Assembly: GCA_036245805.1 (NCBI GenBank)
Contig: BTRK01000002.1
Coordinates: forward strand, 4,770,689-4,834,688
Reading direction: 5' to 3'
Length of the DNA: 64,000 bases
DNA from: Pristionchus mayeri
Lineage: Eukaryota; Nematoda; Chromadorea; Rhabditida; Neodiplogasteridae
Shown here: piece by piece, positions 33,959 through 46,118 of the stretch
How positions within the stretch are numbered: position 1 is the stretch's first letter
How the letters are laid out: each line of letters opens with the position of its first letter
Translations under genes and position numbers: made by a program
Notes under the pieces: generated by a model
What the model was told of the DNA's origin: nothing
Database searches by the model: none
What the model saw: only the letters and a program-made list of their open reading frames with translations

Positions 33959-34865
33959 AGCATTTTTAATTATGACTATTTGTTCAGCAACTTCGATCGA
34001 AGCGTCAAGTTGATTGCAACCCTAGATGCGGATAATACCAACAAATCCCCAATCTTTTTGTCTTATTGGCTTCTCACTAGGATACTACCGCACTATTTTT
34101 TGTTTCCCATGATATATGCATGCATTATCTACAATAAATATGTCTCTTGTTTGTTTTTTTTAACACTTTTCGATCAACAATTTAGTAATACGCAGACAAA
34201 GCGTGACTAGCATCAAAATAAGTTTATAGTTTCCCTCACACAAAATACGTTTAAAGATACCCTCACATCGAGACTAGAGAAGAGCAATTTTATTTAAACT
34301 TCAGGTAGCATTATTTGCCTCTCAATTGGGCACTGAACAACTTTTAGTGAAAACTGTTACGCGCCGCACATAATTTGTTTATAGCAGAGGTGGGATCAAT
34401 ATATTGAAGAAAGCGTGTTATAGTAGACTATATAGAACTGACGAAACATAAGTAGATTCACCATGATTCACATCGACACATCCGATAACATGGAATAATC
34501 GTGTTACAATTCTAAGGAAATGCAAAAAAGCGATGGTTCTCAATTGTGTTCTTAATATTATGGCCGCTGAGAAGAAGCAGCGTGAAAATTAAAATCGGAA
34601 GAGGTCTCAAGGAATTTTCCATCAAGTATTCATTGGAGAGCAATTTAATTTCCGCTACACTCAAGTCGCCTCTCAATTAGGGGCTGCGCATATTTGCATG
34701 AATAAACTTGCAAGAAACACGCGCTCGACTCATTGTTCAACTTTAATATTGTCTTGTTGTTATTCAAATTCCATACAAGAAGAATACTGACAAAAATAGT
34801 TGTCATGAATTTATGCAGACTGTGAAACATAGGAAATCAAGAGCATCCAATTTACAGAAAAAGAT
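33959..34865. other. 3' flank of the nuclear receptor gene
   Basis: No gene recognised. Blocks near 34260-34380 and 34560-34760 resemble one another and the 20.9-22.4 kb region (gcctctcaatt, aggtctcaagg-attttc). Confidence 0.5.
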
Positions 34866-36947
34866 TCCGCATTTTCTCGTCAATCCTCTGATCGTCGAAA
34901 ATTGTCATGTAGAAGCGGAAATATGATTGGAACAGTGACTTGCACTCCTGTAATTTATTATCGCCTCGGGAAGAAACAGTTCCCCTAATTTCATGCCCAT
35001 CACTAAATTTAATTATTTTGCAATTAGCTACAGCACATAAGCATATTGGTGACGATCTCACCCTGTTTATTACTATTTAAAAAATGTGACGGTTGAAATT
35101 CAATAAAAATGCTTGCCTGCATAACATGATTCAGACTCATCATATTCCCTATTCGCACTGAGTAATCGATAATCCCAATCTGATTGCGGTAGTGCGTATG
35201 CAACTCGCGAAATACTGCTTGTCTGATTCCATCCAGTACTTCCAATACCTCAGCACCCAACTGAGAAGGATCTTCTGAACATTTATGTACTGTATTTTGT
35301 TTATTTTGAAACAAATACCAATTTCGCTCATCAGCAAGGCAATCAATGCGCAGAATTCCTTGTCCGAAATGTTTGCTTTCAGAAACATAGGAATGAATAG
35401 TTCTTGATCGTCGTCAACGTAAGAACGGACGGAGCTAAATAATATTTTAATTATTTTTACAACTCTGGTATTCCAAATATCAATCAGCCTCACCACAGTA
35501 CACTATGCACAGCGTAGTCTCTTGAACTAATAACTTAACTTGATTTGCACTTTTACCACTAACATTTCCCATCAACATTCTAACCATTCAAAATAAATTA
35601 CTGACCTTTTAACTGTATTGTCATTCAATGTATCACCTTCTTCCCTAGCGAGAAAAGTGCCCGCTTCAAAGCACGTCAATGCACTGCACATAATACTTGG
35701 AATTTCGAATTATTCCAAAAGTCATGTTGATTTGTTTCTCACTAGTTTCGATTTGTTCCAAAAATTCTCCTTGTCCTTTGTTGGTATTCAATCATGAGAA
35801 AGACTCCGACGAATTCTTTGAAAAGTAGCTCCTGCATACACATGTATACTTAAAGTTGTAGCGAAATAAGTAATAACCCGGACCTCATTCTTGAAGCTCG
35901 AGGGACATATTCGCTTGAAAAATCGATATGTTTCCTCAATTGTTAACGCGAAAATATCATTGTTGACTGGATCCGTCGGAATGTTCAGATAGAGAATCTG
36001 CATGCACAAATAATGAACTATTCTGGAATATTCGGTCTAACCTCACTAGGATGAGGGATTCGAGTCAGGTCCAAGGACTCAAACAACTTCGTTTCTCGCG
36101 TTTTTCGGCGATCCATGAATATCCTAAAATGTTTTTGTATTCGAAATTATAATTCATTCGTAAATAATCGTAATATTTTATTATATTTTTATAATAAATT
36201 TGGTTGTAAGAACAACAAAAGTGGAATACTTGTATTCATGTCCAATAGTATCCAACAACTGGGCGGACTTCTTTGCCCGGACTCGCATCGGTCCATCGTA
36301 TTCCATTCCGATAGCAAGACACTTGTCGAAACGGCATCGACGGCACGTGAATTTGTTGTCTGCGTTTTTAATTATGATGTTTTTATAACATGGCCTAGTT
36401 TAACTAATACAATACTACCTAAGCAAAATTAGTGTAACAAAATTAGTGTGACCTAAGTATAATTCATTCTCTAATTGATATGCAAAATTAGGATGAAACA
36501 TTTAGAATTTCACATTGTTGGGATTACAGAATGTAACTTTTCTTCCACAAATTTAGCTCTTCACCTTTATTCACCGAACAATTCCTGTCTCCCTGTCGAC
36601 ATGGATACTGTCTGTCTAGGGACTTAGTGCGCTTGAAGAAGGAGGCGCAGGCTCTGAACTTGACCATATTTGTATTTGTTCGCTTACGTCAACACCAACT
36701 GATATTGAGGTTTCTATTTTATTATTCATTTCCAATCAATGTAACTCATTTCAGCAACAAGTGTAAACTATGAACTACTGGCAAGTAATTACCGTAATTA
36801 ATTAATTTATTATTATTTACGGCACGTAATTAATTATGTAACTATAACTTACCGGCACGTATCCATGCCCAGGTGAATAACAGTGATCTTATCCGAACAG
36901 ACGAGACATTCTCTGCACTCCTCCGCTCCAGCGGCGACTCGGAACAT
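34866..36947 (-). CDS. nuclear hormone receptor
   Basis: Exons join with consistent phase through 35275: 36947-36853, 36653-36565, 36359-36230, 36123-36042, 35997-35884, 35831-35743, 35683-35606, 35434-35319, 35275-35117 and about 34955-34866. Exons 1-3 form a two-zinc DNA-binding domain: CLVC..HLGMDTC, then RACASFFKRT, then CRRCRFDKCLAIGM. This order is diagnostic. Exon 4 has the basic hinge, and exons 5-10 a helical ligand-binding-like region (ELLFKEF, ISDKEFCALIAL, RELHTHY, VRIGNM). Its length of about 350 residues is typical of the expanded nematode NHRs. The donor at 35117 is GC, or the frame reads on to a stop near 35024, giving a shorter tail. The zinc-binding Cys residues are intact, so it could bind DNA. 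Confidence 0.85.
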
Positions 36948-37025
36948 TTGCGATTGATTTCAAAACTGAAAATAAGGTACACGTTTGTGCAAATTGTGTA
37001 AAACAATTTCGGAAATAGTTGTGAT

Positions 37026-37100
37026 TGCACATAAAGCGTCGCATTTTCTAGATCACACGAGACATTCTCTGCACTCCTCCGCTACTCCAGTAACTCGAAA
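37026..37100 (-). pseudogene. duplicated first-exon fragment of the nuclear receptor
   Basis: The minus strand repeats MFRV..G and AEECRECLV from receptor exon 1 but then hits a stop in place of the next zinc Cys. It lies about 120 nt upstream of the genuine exon. Confidence 0.65.
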
Positions 37101-37860
37101 CATCTGTAGTACAATTAGAAATGCAGTGACGAATGCAGTGGTTAAGGCATTTGATGTCAGTAATAGAGCAAACCGATTCTAAATCTATTTTGAGCGCTAC
37201 TGAAACATTTTCGAAAAATAAATATAATTTCGAAACAGATAAACTGTAGAGCGTGCTCAAAGGAATGCATAAATAGAGGAAATGGTGACGAAGACATACG
37301 GAATATAGCGCGGAAGGAAAGTGAAGCAGATGCGAGTGCACGCGTATGAATGCGATATTTGCATCTTTCTCTTCCTCTTTCTGTATCATTCATAATTCAC
37401 ATTTAAAGCACGCTAAAATGGTAATTTAATAAAAAATTGTGCAAGAATGAGCTGAGAGCAACACGAAATAGCGCCGCACTATTCCATGCGATATCTCTCT
37501 TTCTCTGCGTCTCTCTCTTCGCCGTGTTATCTCTCTCTCACTATCTTTCTCTCCTTCGCGTAATTATCTAGTGCACACAAGGAAGTGTAGTCGCTTGATG
37601 AACAAATGAAGCACATTTGGCCACATTCCGGACACTATTCAGCCTGTCATATTTGAGGTCGATTCGGGCGAAACACAGTGAGACATAACATAACTTGCTT
37701 TTTTCTGATATTCACAAGTTCAAAAAGTGATATCTGGATGACACGTCATCATTTCGTGATAAATGTTATTTGCACTACACAAGCTAACGTGGCTTTTACT
37801 CGGAGGTTTCCGGTCTAGTACAACAAAAATAGATAATCTTATAATTATTATGTTTGCAGA
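37101..37860. other. intergenic, no gene recognised
   Basis: Contains a CT-rich stretch around 37490-37560 (ctctctttctctgcgtctct). No coding evidence. Confidence 0.5.
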
Positions 37861-39245
37861 TGCCGCTCAACTTCCGTGATCCCGCGGTCATCTGTCGACT
37901 GGTGAGAACTGATTTCTTTTTGTTTATCTTTGTTATTCGATAGTCGACCTTTGATCTTTTACCTTTGATCGATGACTTATGATCACCTCTATTTGATCTT
38001 TGACCTGTTTGTTCCCTTTTATATTTGTTCCCTATTTGATCTTTGACCTGTTTGTTCACTTCTCATCTTCAGATGACTGATGTGTAGTCTTTGATTCAAT
38101 ATTTGATTTCTATTAATTATTCGCTTTTATATTTATCATCTAATCTATCCCATCCTTCAGGTGATCTGCGCCCTCAGCTTCATCTCGATAATTTTCCTCA
38201 TCGTGGCCACCGCTGTTGATGGTGAGGCTACCGTGATCGGCCTGTTTCCAACCCATATTAGTGGAGTCCTACAGCGATTTCGTGTATAGCGATGGAGACG
38301 TGAAGTATGAATCATATTTTAAATAATCTTTTTTTTTCAGAGTACGTTTCGAAAGGCACATCGGATACCGGAGGAGCACTTGGATGTCGGAAGGCGAAAA
38401 TGAAGATATGGGGGGAATCAACTTCAGAATACCTTCCCTACGGAGTTCGTTGAATTTCATATCAGTAAAGTATGATGCTTTTTTTTACAAAATGTGTTAA
38501 TTAAAGATAATTAATATGATAATTAAAATGATAATTTAAAAAAAATAAAGGACATGAACATGCACGCAATCATCATCATGTTCGGCATGAGTTCTCTCTG
38601 CATGCTTCAGGTGAGGGATTTTTAATATAAAAATGTAAATATTGTTTCTAAAATTAAGATTTGAAAAATGATGTCATACTAAAAGCAAACAGCAACGCAT
38701 ATCTTCAGGCCGTCGCAACTGGTCTCAACGTGTTTGTCCTGCTGAAAGGAAAAGTACGCACATACAACATAATTATGTGAATAAAACAACAAAACAGTTG
38801 CACAAGCCGGCCCTCATCGTCACTTCTGTTGTTACCGTACTCTTGCTTGCAATGGTCATCATGGCCAACATGCAATTTGACAAGTCGAATATTCCCGCTA
38901 TTGGTGAGGGATACTCGCCACCTAATAGTCTCATTTAATTTATAATAATATTTGAAGCAATAATGCATTTGTATTGTCTAGTTTATGCTCACGCGGAAGC
39001 TGCAGCCAATAAAGCATTGGACAAAATACAAGAAGCGGAAAAAGAATTAAATAAAGCAGTGGGCGACTGGAAAAATCTTCGTCATAAGAGAGCCGTGAAA
39101 TGGGAAACCGAAAAAGTACGGCGGAGATTAAATTATTAATACATATAGAGCCTTAAGGAATTCGGGTGGAGCACTTCCTACGCTCTACTGTGCGTCGCCT
39201 TCTCTTTCGCCGTTCTGAATCAGCATGTCATTATATTTTCATTAA
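37861..39245 (+). CDS. four-transmembrane protein A (claudin/PMP22-like topology)
   Basis: Exons are approximately 37861-37901, 38161-38221, 38341-38460, 38549-38611, 38709-38753, 38798-38904, 38982-39117 and 39150-39245. The ATG at 37861 follows directly on tttgcag, suiting a trans-splice acceptor or a splice acceptor. TM1 is ICALSFISIIFLIVA, then a loop, TM2 AIIIMFGMSSLCML, TM3 ALIVTSVVTVLLLAMVI, a charged helical segment (ALDKIQEAEKELNKA), and TM4 YALLCVAFSFAVL. An in-frame TGA occurs in the loop exon near 38450 unless an upstream donor is used. The family is not certain. Confidence 0.5.
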
Positions 39246-39399
39246 TACCATTTAGTCATGATTATCCCTCTCCCCATCGATAGAGAAAGTGCGTGCTGTG
39301 AATAGTGCGATACCATGTACAATGCTACATATTTTTAAATTATTATTACCAAAATGTAACATTAAATATTTAAACTTGCAGCTCCTTATCGTTTCTCAT

Positions 39400-41600
39400 T
39401 CGATGTCCGGAGGTGGCGGTCTCAAAGAGTTGCTCCAGTCGGTCGTGACCTTCGTAAAGACCCCGGTAAGCGATATTTCTTATATTTTGATATACGAAAA
39501 GTACTATTTAAGGTCCGCCTTGTTCGTCTCGGCATCATCCTCTTGTGATGTTCATCGGAATTGGGAGCGATCGTAAGTTTATTAGCCAACTACATCTATT
39601 TATGAGGCCGTTCGCGTAAGAGTCGAACAAAGTGCTGCAGGGTCTGGCACACCAAAATTTCGAAAAGTTGTATAAAGTTGTTGTCGAGGGTGCTGACATT
39701 GTGGCCAACTTCATTTTGCACCAATTCAACCGGTTAAGACAGGCTGCACATGGGCTTCATCTAGACTTCTGCCAATAACTGATTTATGAAATAACTTGAA
39801 ATTTGTACAGATGATGACTAGCATCACCACTAAGCCGCAGGTGTCAAAATATCACATGCTTTTTCGTAACAACATTATATTTTCGTCGATCTCAAATATA
39901 AGGCAGAAACTAAAACCACGAACTATATGGTGAAATGCGCCATGCTCTAGGGATCATTTTTCGTATGTTATGTATGGGGATGAGGCTAGACATTTTTTCG
40001 CTACACCTCGTTTTCTAACGAATTTATCAGCTCTATGACGACAAATCAATGGGTGAGAGTGGAAAATGAAGAAGAATTCAATTATCTGAGCCGTTCGAGT
40101 GAGGCAGAACAAAGGAAACAGGCTCATTCTGCACTCTCGCCCATTGAATTGTCGGCATAGAGCTGATAAATATATATATAAGAAAACAAGGTGTTGCGAA
40201 AAAAATATCTAGCCTTTTCCCCACACATAGCATACGAAAAATGATCCCCAGAAAATGGCGCACCTCACCAAATAGTTCCTGGTTTTAGTTTCTGCATTAT
40301 ATTCGAGATCGACGAAATTATAACATTGTCACGAAAAAGCATGTGATATTTTGGTACCTGCGGCTTAGTAGTGATGCTAGCAATCATCTTTACAAATTTC
40401 AAGTTATTTCATAAATCGGTTGCCGAGTTATGGGCAGAAGTCTAGATGAAGCCCCTGTGCAGCCTGGCTTAACAGGTCGAATTGGTGCAAAATGAAGGTG
40501 ACCACAATGATCAGCACCTTCGACAACCCCTTTCTACAACTTTTCGAAATTTTGGTGTGCCAAGACTTGTTCGACTCTTACGCGAACGAACTCTTATCTA
40601 AAAAAGCCTTTGAAAAAAGTGTTTTATAATAAGAGTTGTTGTTATTTGTAAATTCTTTAGAGATTTTTTGAACAATAAATACATGCGCAAATATAAAGTT
40701 CAGCGTTCAGGTTACATCGATCGCAAGGACGACACTTCGGTTTGGTCTAAGACAATAATGCAAAATTCGTGCGGTCGGGGAACGAGGTGGCGTGACTGTG
40801 TGAAATGGGAATTCAAGGTACTTACAGCATTGGCTGTTGATAAAATATATTTGCGTACATTCAGACAATGTCGTGGCTCGCCATCATTCTGTTCTTTCCC
40901 ACTATCATCATCTGTCTGCTGCAGGTAATAATTTACATTTACTGTATATATGTCTGTGTGCACAGGCCATCTTGTTCATTCTCGCCATCTTGCACTTCAC
41001 AATGGTGAAATACGAGGTAAATGATGCCAAGCATTGCTCAGAAGGTTTCAGATCAGTATCAGAATTTTCATCTTCTGACCTATCATCTTCTGAGCGTTTC
41101 CGCCTGATAAGATAAATTGATTGATTGATTGATTGATCAGAATTTTCCAGAAACTGCTCATCCCCCTTCTCTTTCTTTCGGCGGTCACCACCGTTCAGAT
41201 GCGATCGTGTTCGCCTGCATAGAATTCACATCTGAAGAAAGACATTATGGTAGGATACTTTTGTCCGGAATTTCTGCCAGAACCACCAGATAAATCGGTT
41301 TCAGGAAAGGACTACTCGTGGAAGGTCTCCTTCAATTGCCTCGCCACCTCGTTCAGCTTCGGATTAATCAGCGTTGTGGTATTCATTTTTTATAAATATA
41401 TTGTTTTATATATATGAAAGTAATCGGAAAATTTCAGCTCAACGTCGCCAACATGATCCTCCCGAAGAAGGGAGGAGGTGAGCAACATTATCACTATTCA
41501 ACATAACACAAATTAATAGTTACAGCGCCGATCTTCACCCAGTCGCGCGGCACTACGAGCACTGCTGTTGGTTTTGAATCATCTCTTTTGAGTTTATAAT
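39400..41600 (+). CDS. four-transmembrane protein B, tandem paralogue, possibly broken
   Basis: Exons are approximately 39400-39463, 39513-39572, 40695-40819, 40865-40924, 40969-41017, 41150-41225, 41305-41378, 41438-41475 and 41526-41600 (stop). The layout mirrors protein A: a short N-terminus, TM1, a hydrophilic loop with Cys, then membrane segments such as WLAIILFFPTIIICLL, AILFILAILHFTMV, KLLIPLLFLSAVTTV and NCLATSFSFGLISVV. TM1 at 39513-39572 needs a frame change in the middle, and 41225 ends in a stop unless spliced earlier, so it may be decaying. A foldback fills its long intron. Confidence 0.45.
39607..40590. mobile_element. foldback element in an intron
   Basis: Arms of about 450 nt meet near 40095. 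For example gttcgcgtaagagtcgaaca (39610) pairs with tgttcgactcttacgcgaac (ends 40586). Arms diverge by scattered substitutions. No coding region. Confidence 0.75.
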
Positions 41601-41610
41601 ATACGTATTT

Positions 41611-41802
41611 GGCGCTTCTGCACAATCCCGGAGACACGTCAGCATCTTCATTACATATGTGCGACTATTCTTACTAGGGTACTTCCCGGTATCCTAATAT
41701 ATGCCAAAACCCAGTATTGGATGAGTATTCACATCCTCATAGGAAATACAAATTCAAGTTAATCCAAGATTACGAAATTGTCCGGGATTGTGCAGAATCG
41801 CC
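41611..41802. mobile_element. 192-bp inverted-repeat MITE
   Basis: Starts ggcgcttctgcacaatcccg and ends with near-complement cgggattgtgcagaatcgcc; interior non-coding. Confidence 0.7.
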
Positions 41803-41911
41803 TTGTATTTCTTCGTGCTTACTTAGGTTCCATAATATTGAGCATAACATAATTTTTTTTTGATATTCCGACTTTATATTCCGACTTTCGAAAAAAATAT
41901 TTGTATTCAGA

Positions 41912-41962
41912 ACTCCTCTGCTCAGCCTTCTTCTGCTGGAAAGCCACAGGCATCTTCGTGAG
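41912..41962 (+). other. short Ser/Pro-rich exon-like tail and its copy at 43910-43980
   Basis: An acceptor-like attcag precedes an open stretch SSAQPSSAGKPQ ending in TGA. A similar stretch (HPSSGGKPLLS then TGA) lies at about 43910-43980 on the other side of the mariner. These may be duplicated last exons of the four-TM genes. Confidence 0.3.
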
Positions 41963-42100
41963 AAGTCGACAAGCGACTCGCAGAGAAGATATAGCATAAT
42001 ATCGACAGAAATAAAGTGATCTCGAAAAAACATTGTTGATATTGTTATGCTTGTTATGTGATTTTGCCAGAATGTTTACATTGGAGATAATTTGTGTGTA

Positions 42101-43342
42101 TTGGGATGTCCGGAAAGTTCGTATAATTTTTTGTTTTTATTTTTTATTCAATGCTTTAAAATTCTCAGTGACCAATGTATGCCCCCTTCTTTCTCACTAC
42201 CTCCCTCCAGCGATTGGGCAGGGTCTCGATTCCTCTCTTCCAGAATGCGGGTTTCTTCGAGACCGCCCAGTTCACGAAAGCCCTCACAACTTCATCTCGA
42301 TTCTTGAACTTCTTTCCTTTGCAGAAGTCAGAGAGAGAGCGGAAGCAGTGGTAGTCGCATGGGGAGAGATCCGGGGAATACGGTGGACGGGGAATCCTCT
42401 CGATCTTCAGCTCGTCCATTTTCTTCTGGGTCATCTTCGCTCGATGTGGGCGAGCATTGTCCATCAGAAGAAGAATTTTGCCCTGGTTCAGGAGTCTGGG
42501 AGGGACTCTGATCGCGACATCTTCCAGTTGTTCAGAGAAGAGGTCGGCATTGATGCTGGTGCCAGGGGCGAGGATCTCCCAGTAGATGGGAGCGAGCACT
42601 GAGAAGAAGAAGGAGAGGAGTTCCTTCATTCCGTGCTCTTCCTTCTTCGGGACGGGCGTGGGCTTCTCATCTGCATCCACCCATTGCAGTCTCCTCACAG
42701 GGTTATCGTACGTGATCCACTTCTCATCTGTAGCGATGATGGAATTGACCCATCGAAGATTGGATCTACGATGGAGTAATTCCCGACAGACTTGAACACG
42801 ATTTTTCAGCTGTTCGGGGGAGAGGTCATGGGGAATCACTTGTGGGAGTTTCGGCTTCTTCCCAGATCGATGGAGGATATCGGACACCGTTGATCTGGGA
42901 GTACCAGTATCCTTCTTCAACTCACGCACACTGGCCATGGGCTTGCGCTTCAGTGTGCGGAGAACGAGAGGCTGATCGAGGGAGGGAGGGCGTCCAGAGC
43001 GGGGTTGATCATCGAGACCAAACTCCCCTTTCTTGAAGCGGGAGAACCAATTATAGCAGAAGGGTATGGAGGGGGCGTCAGCTCCTTCCGACTGGGCCAG
43101 GGCAGAGTGGGCCTCCTTCACGGATCGGCCAAGACGGTAGTAATGAAGTAAAACTTCTCGGAGGTAGAGATGGGAGTCCATCACAAGAATCAATGTAGCA
43201 ACTAGGAGACTGATTAAATCCTCTCACTACTCAACGTCAGAATGATGCAATACATTGTTGACAAACAGATTGCGCAATCACTGTATTTGATCGCGAACTG
43301 ACTTTTTTCCGAAGCATTATACGAACTTTCCGGACACCCCAA
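42101..43342 (-). mobile_element. mariner element with intact ends
   Basis: 1242 bp flanked by TA (42099-42100 and 43343-43344). The 27-bp terminal inverted repeats begin ttgggatgtccggaaagttc and differ by one base. One uninterrupted transposase frame fills the element on the minus strand. Confidence 0.95.
42165..43193 (-). CDS. mariner transposase (DD34D)
   Basis: The 342-codon frame is a standard mariner length. The N-terminal half has helix-turn-helix features (YNWFSRFKKGEFGLDDQPRS, then the second HTH before DLSPEQLKNR). The catalytic triad is present: D in ATDEKW, D in LLMDNARPH, and D in YSPDLSPCDYH, with exactly 34 residues between the second and third Asp, the mariner signature. No stop or frameshift interrupts it. 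The start may be the first Met or the Met four residues later. With near-perfect ends, this copy looks potentially active. Confidence 0.95.
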   Translation of the reverse strand: MILVMDSHLYLREVLLHYYRLGRSVKEAHSALAQSEGADAPSIPFCYNWFSRFKKGEFGLDDQPRSGRPPSLDQPLVLRTLKRKPMASVRELKKDTGTPRSTVSDILHRSGKKPKLPQVIPHDLSPEQLKNRVQVCRELLHRRSNLRWVNSIIATDEKWITYDNPVRRLQWVDADEKPTPVPKKEEHGMKELLSFFFSVLAPIYWEILAPGTSINADLFSEQLEDVAIRVPPRLLNQGKILLLMDNARPHRAKMTQKKMDELKIERIPRPPYSPDLSPCDYHCFRSLSDFCKGKKFKNRDEVVRAFVNWAVSKKPAFWKRGIETLPNRWREVVRKKGAYIGH

Positions 43343-43344
43343 TA

Positions 43345-44379
43345 AATGCTGATGAGTATTACGATTCGACTTTGAAGGCATATTTTTGAATAAATATATC
43401 ACGCCGTTGTCGATATTTCTGCAAATATACATTTGTTCTTTGAGCATCGAAACTCATTTGATTACTTATCGAACACAGTGGAAACCATGTTGAAAACCAT
43501 ATGTAAGGATTTTTTGTTGTAATAATGTGAAAAATATCATAATTGGATTTTCTCATACCAAATATAAGGATGAACTCGTTTCTTAAAATTGGTTACCTCG
43601 AAATCATTTTGAATAATACAAATCTTATCTCACCTATCTATCTCTCCCATTCTCTATTCCACTTTCCCTCCTTCCCTTGTCCCGAGTGGTGAAATTCTCG
43701 GTTCATCGATCGGATCAATCATTGGATGTGCACATTTTTCGATTTTTAAAAGAAAATTATGTCTATTTGATTAGTTTGGAATTATTGAGGAGGGAGCCAA
43801 GCGTACACAAGGATATTAACAACAAATTTTAATATTTTTTGCGTTAGATTTTTTCATTGGCATTGCGCATGTACTTTAGAAGAAATTTTTTAAAAATTAT
43901 TTTGGCTCTCAGCACTCATCCGGCGAACATCCGACACACCCTTCTTCTGGTGGAAAACCACTGCTATCTATGTGAAGAGTTTACCCGACAACTTACCGAG
44001 AAGAGCGGATCTTCGACACGAATAACCTATATAAAATGATTTCGAAAACAATGATGTTGTTGTATTCGTTCTGCACGGTTTCAAGAATATATCTTATTTA
44101 GAAAATTGATCATCGCAATAAAGACTAATCAATGTTCACCATTCTTTAGATATGCCTATACATATACACGAAAAGTGGATTTAATTAGTACTATTCTTGT
44201 GCGGTTAACCATTCGAATAACTTTATTATGACCATGTTCAATTACTTCAAATTCTCCCACTTCTTCTAGATATTCGATCACGTCATCGGTAGAGGAAGGT
44301 ACACAAATGGTAGCAGATTGGAACCGTTTATCTGATTTGCTTACGACCTTAAACGTAACATTTACAAATAAAGCAAGTA
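43345..44379. other. intergenic, no gene recognised
   Basis: Low-complexity and AT-rich. Apart from the short duplicated tail noted with the 41912 entry, no coding evidence. Confidence 0.5.
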
Positions 44380-45642
44380 TTAGGTTGGTCATAAAGTTTT
44401 GTCCGATTTCCGACCCCAACTTTGAGTTCGTATAATTTGTTTGGCTCAAATCGCCACATATTGTTATGATAAAAATATATAGGGACATGTTCGGACTTTT
44501 GAATATTATCGTTGAAATGGTGCATGTACCTCTACTGTGGGAGAAAAAAGGCCTGTGAAATTTTGAATTTTTCACCAAAAATACGATTTTTCTTAAAGTT
44601 GCTGTACTTCGCAGAGATATTATTAGATGGAGGCTCACAAAGTTTATCAAAAAGCACTAGTCGTGCACTACCTAGTTTCAAAAAGAGAGAGCTGCTGAAT
44701 TCGTTATGTACTTCGTACAGGTCGATGAATCATGGACATTTAGAAAAATCAGAGTTATTTCGAACAAATCACCTGTTTCAAGGATTGACGAGGATGACCT
44801 CTACCTATGGGCGCTGTCATCATTACTTACTCGGTTTTCTATCACATCAATATTTAAGAGCCCAGTTATCTCTCTCATCTAAAAAAGTGACATTTGTACC
44901 TCAATTATTTTTCAATGAAAACGTCGAAAAACTTGATATGGAGTGTCTTCAAGCAGGGCTCACCATAGAAAAAGTAGCGAACTCCACAATATTCCTAAAT
45001 AATGAGTGATAGGGCAAGGGTTGTTCATTAATTTAAACAGAAAAGTTCCGCCTTCCAAACCACATGGCTAGCACAGAAACGCATAAAGTATGTATTTCGA
45101 TGTTCTAAATTAGACATCTAAAATCCGAAGAACCCTGTTCGGAAATGTAGATCCCCATTCACTCCCAAAGGAAATAATGACTTGTACTAGTAAAGTATTT
45201 CACATTCATGAATAATTGAAATCTCAAGATCTGTCGGCATAGATATAGTACTCTAAAACTTATCTTGACAAGTGTAGTGAAAACCCAAAAACGATTTACG
45301 CGCTTATTTCTAATAGGCCCTTTGTGGCATATGAGTCTCAACATCACCAGTACGATATATGCCCATCATACTTTACTAATGTGGTTTAGATTGGGTCCTG
45401 TCTCCGTTCTAAATGAAAATCTAATCCTTTGAATAGTCAGGTCGTTGATCAACCACATGAAGTTTGGTGAATCACCGTATTCTTTCCCTTGATCGGACAT
45501 ATCTATGATAGTGTGCTCTAAAGAGAGTATAACAGCCCCTATCTACCACAAAAAGATCTAAGTTGATTGGATAACAATGAACGATTGTAGATGCCACAAA
45601 GCACCTTAGTCAAAATCGCGCAAAACTTTATGACCAACCTGA
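44380..45642 (+). mobile_element. non-coding mariner-like element, copy 1
   Basis: 1263 bp between TA dinucleotides. It starts ttaggttggtcataaagttt and ends with the near complement aaactttatgaccaacctga. The ends resemble mariner termini, but no frame shows transposase motifs; the 165-codon frame inside lacks a DD-D triad. Confidence 0.8.
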
Positions 45643-45644
45643 TA

Positions 45645-46117
45645 ATTGAGTAGCCAACTGTTTTGTATGGTGGGTATGGACTTCTCGGTATAAGGGAATA
45701 TACATTGTTAAGAGTTGAGGGATATGATCACGGACAATTATGTAATTGACAGTTGAAATCGTGAATCCTTATCCGCGATCATACTTGATCGAAATACCGT
45801 GCTTGCATGCTTCTCTATTGTTGGACCCAATCACAATATTCCGAAAGACTGAAAAAAACAACATTTTAATATATTGAATTACAAGAAAATGAAATGTACC
45901 GTCATTTCAAAAAAATCTATGGGGTGCGTACTCTTAAATGTTCTTCCACACGCGTCATCGTCATCTCGAGTGTACGGGCCGACGGGAAGGTCCGTCATCA
46001 GTAATACTCACACTAGAACCCGCAAAAATTATCTGGAGACTCAGCGATTTCTCGAGAAGTTCCAGCTGCTGTAATGAACATTTAGCAGAAATCGCTGTTC
46101 TCTCACATATTTCAAAT
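45645..46117. other. spacer between two related elements
   Basis: No gene or repeat identified. Confidence 0.4.
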
Positions 46118-46118
46118 A

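Noticed and set aside
42033..42602. Plus-strand 189-codon ORF
   Set aside because: It is the antisense shadow of the mariner transposase.
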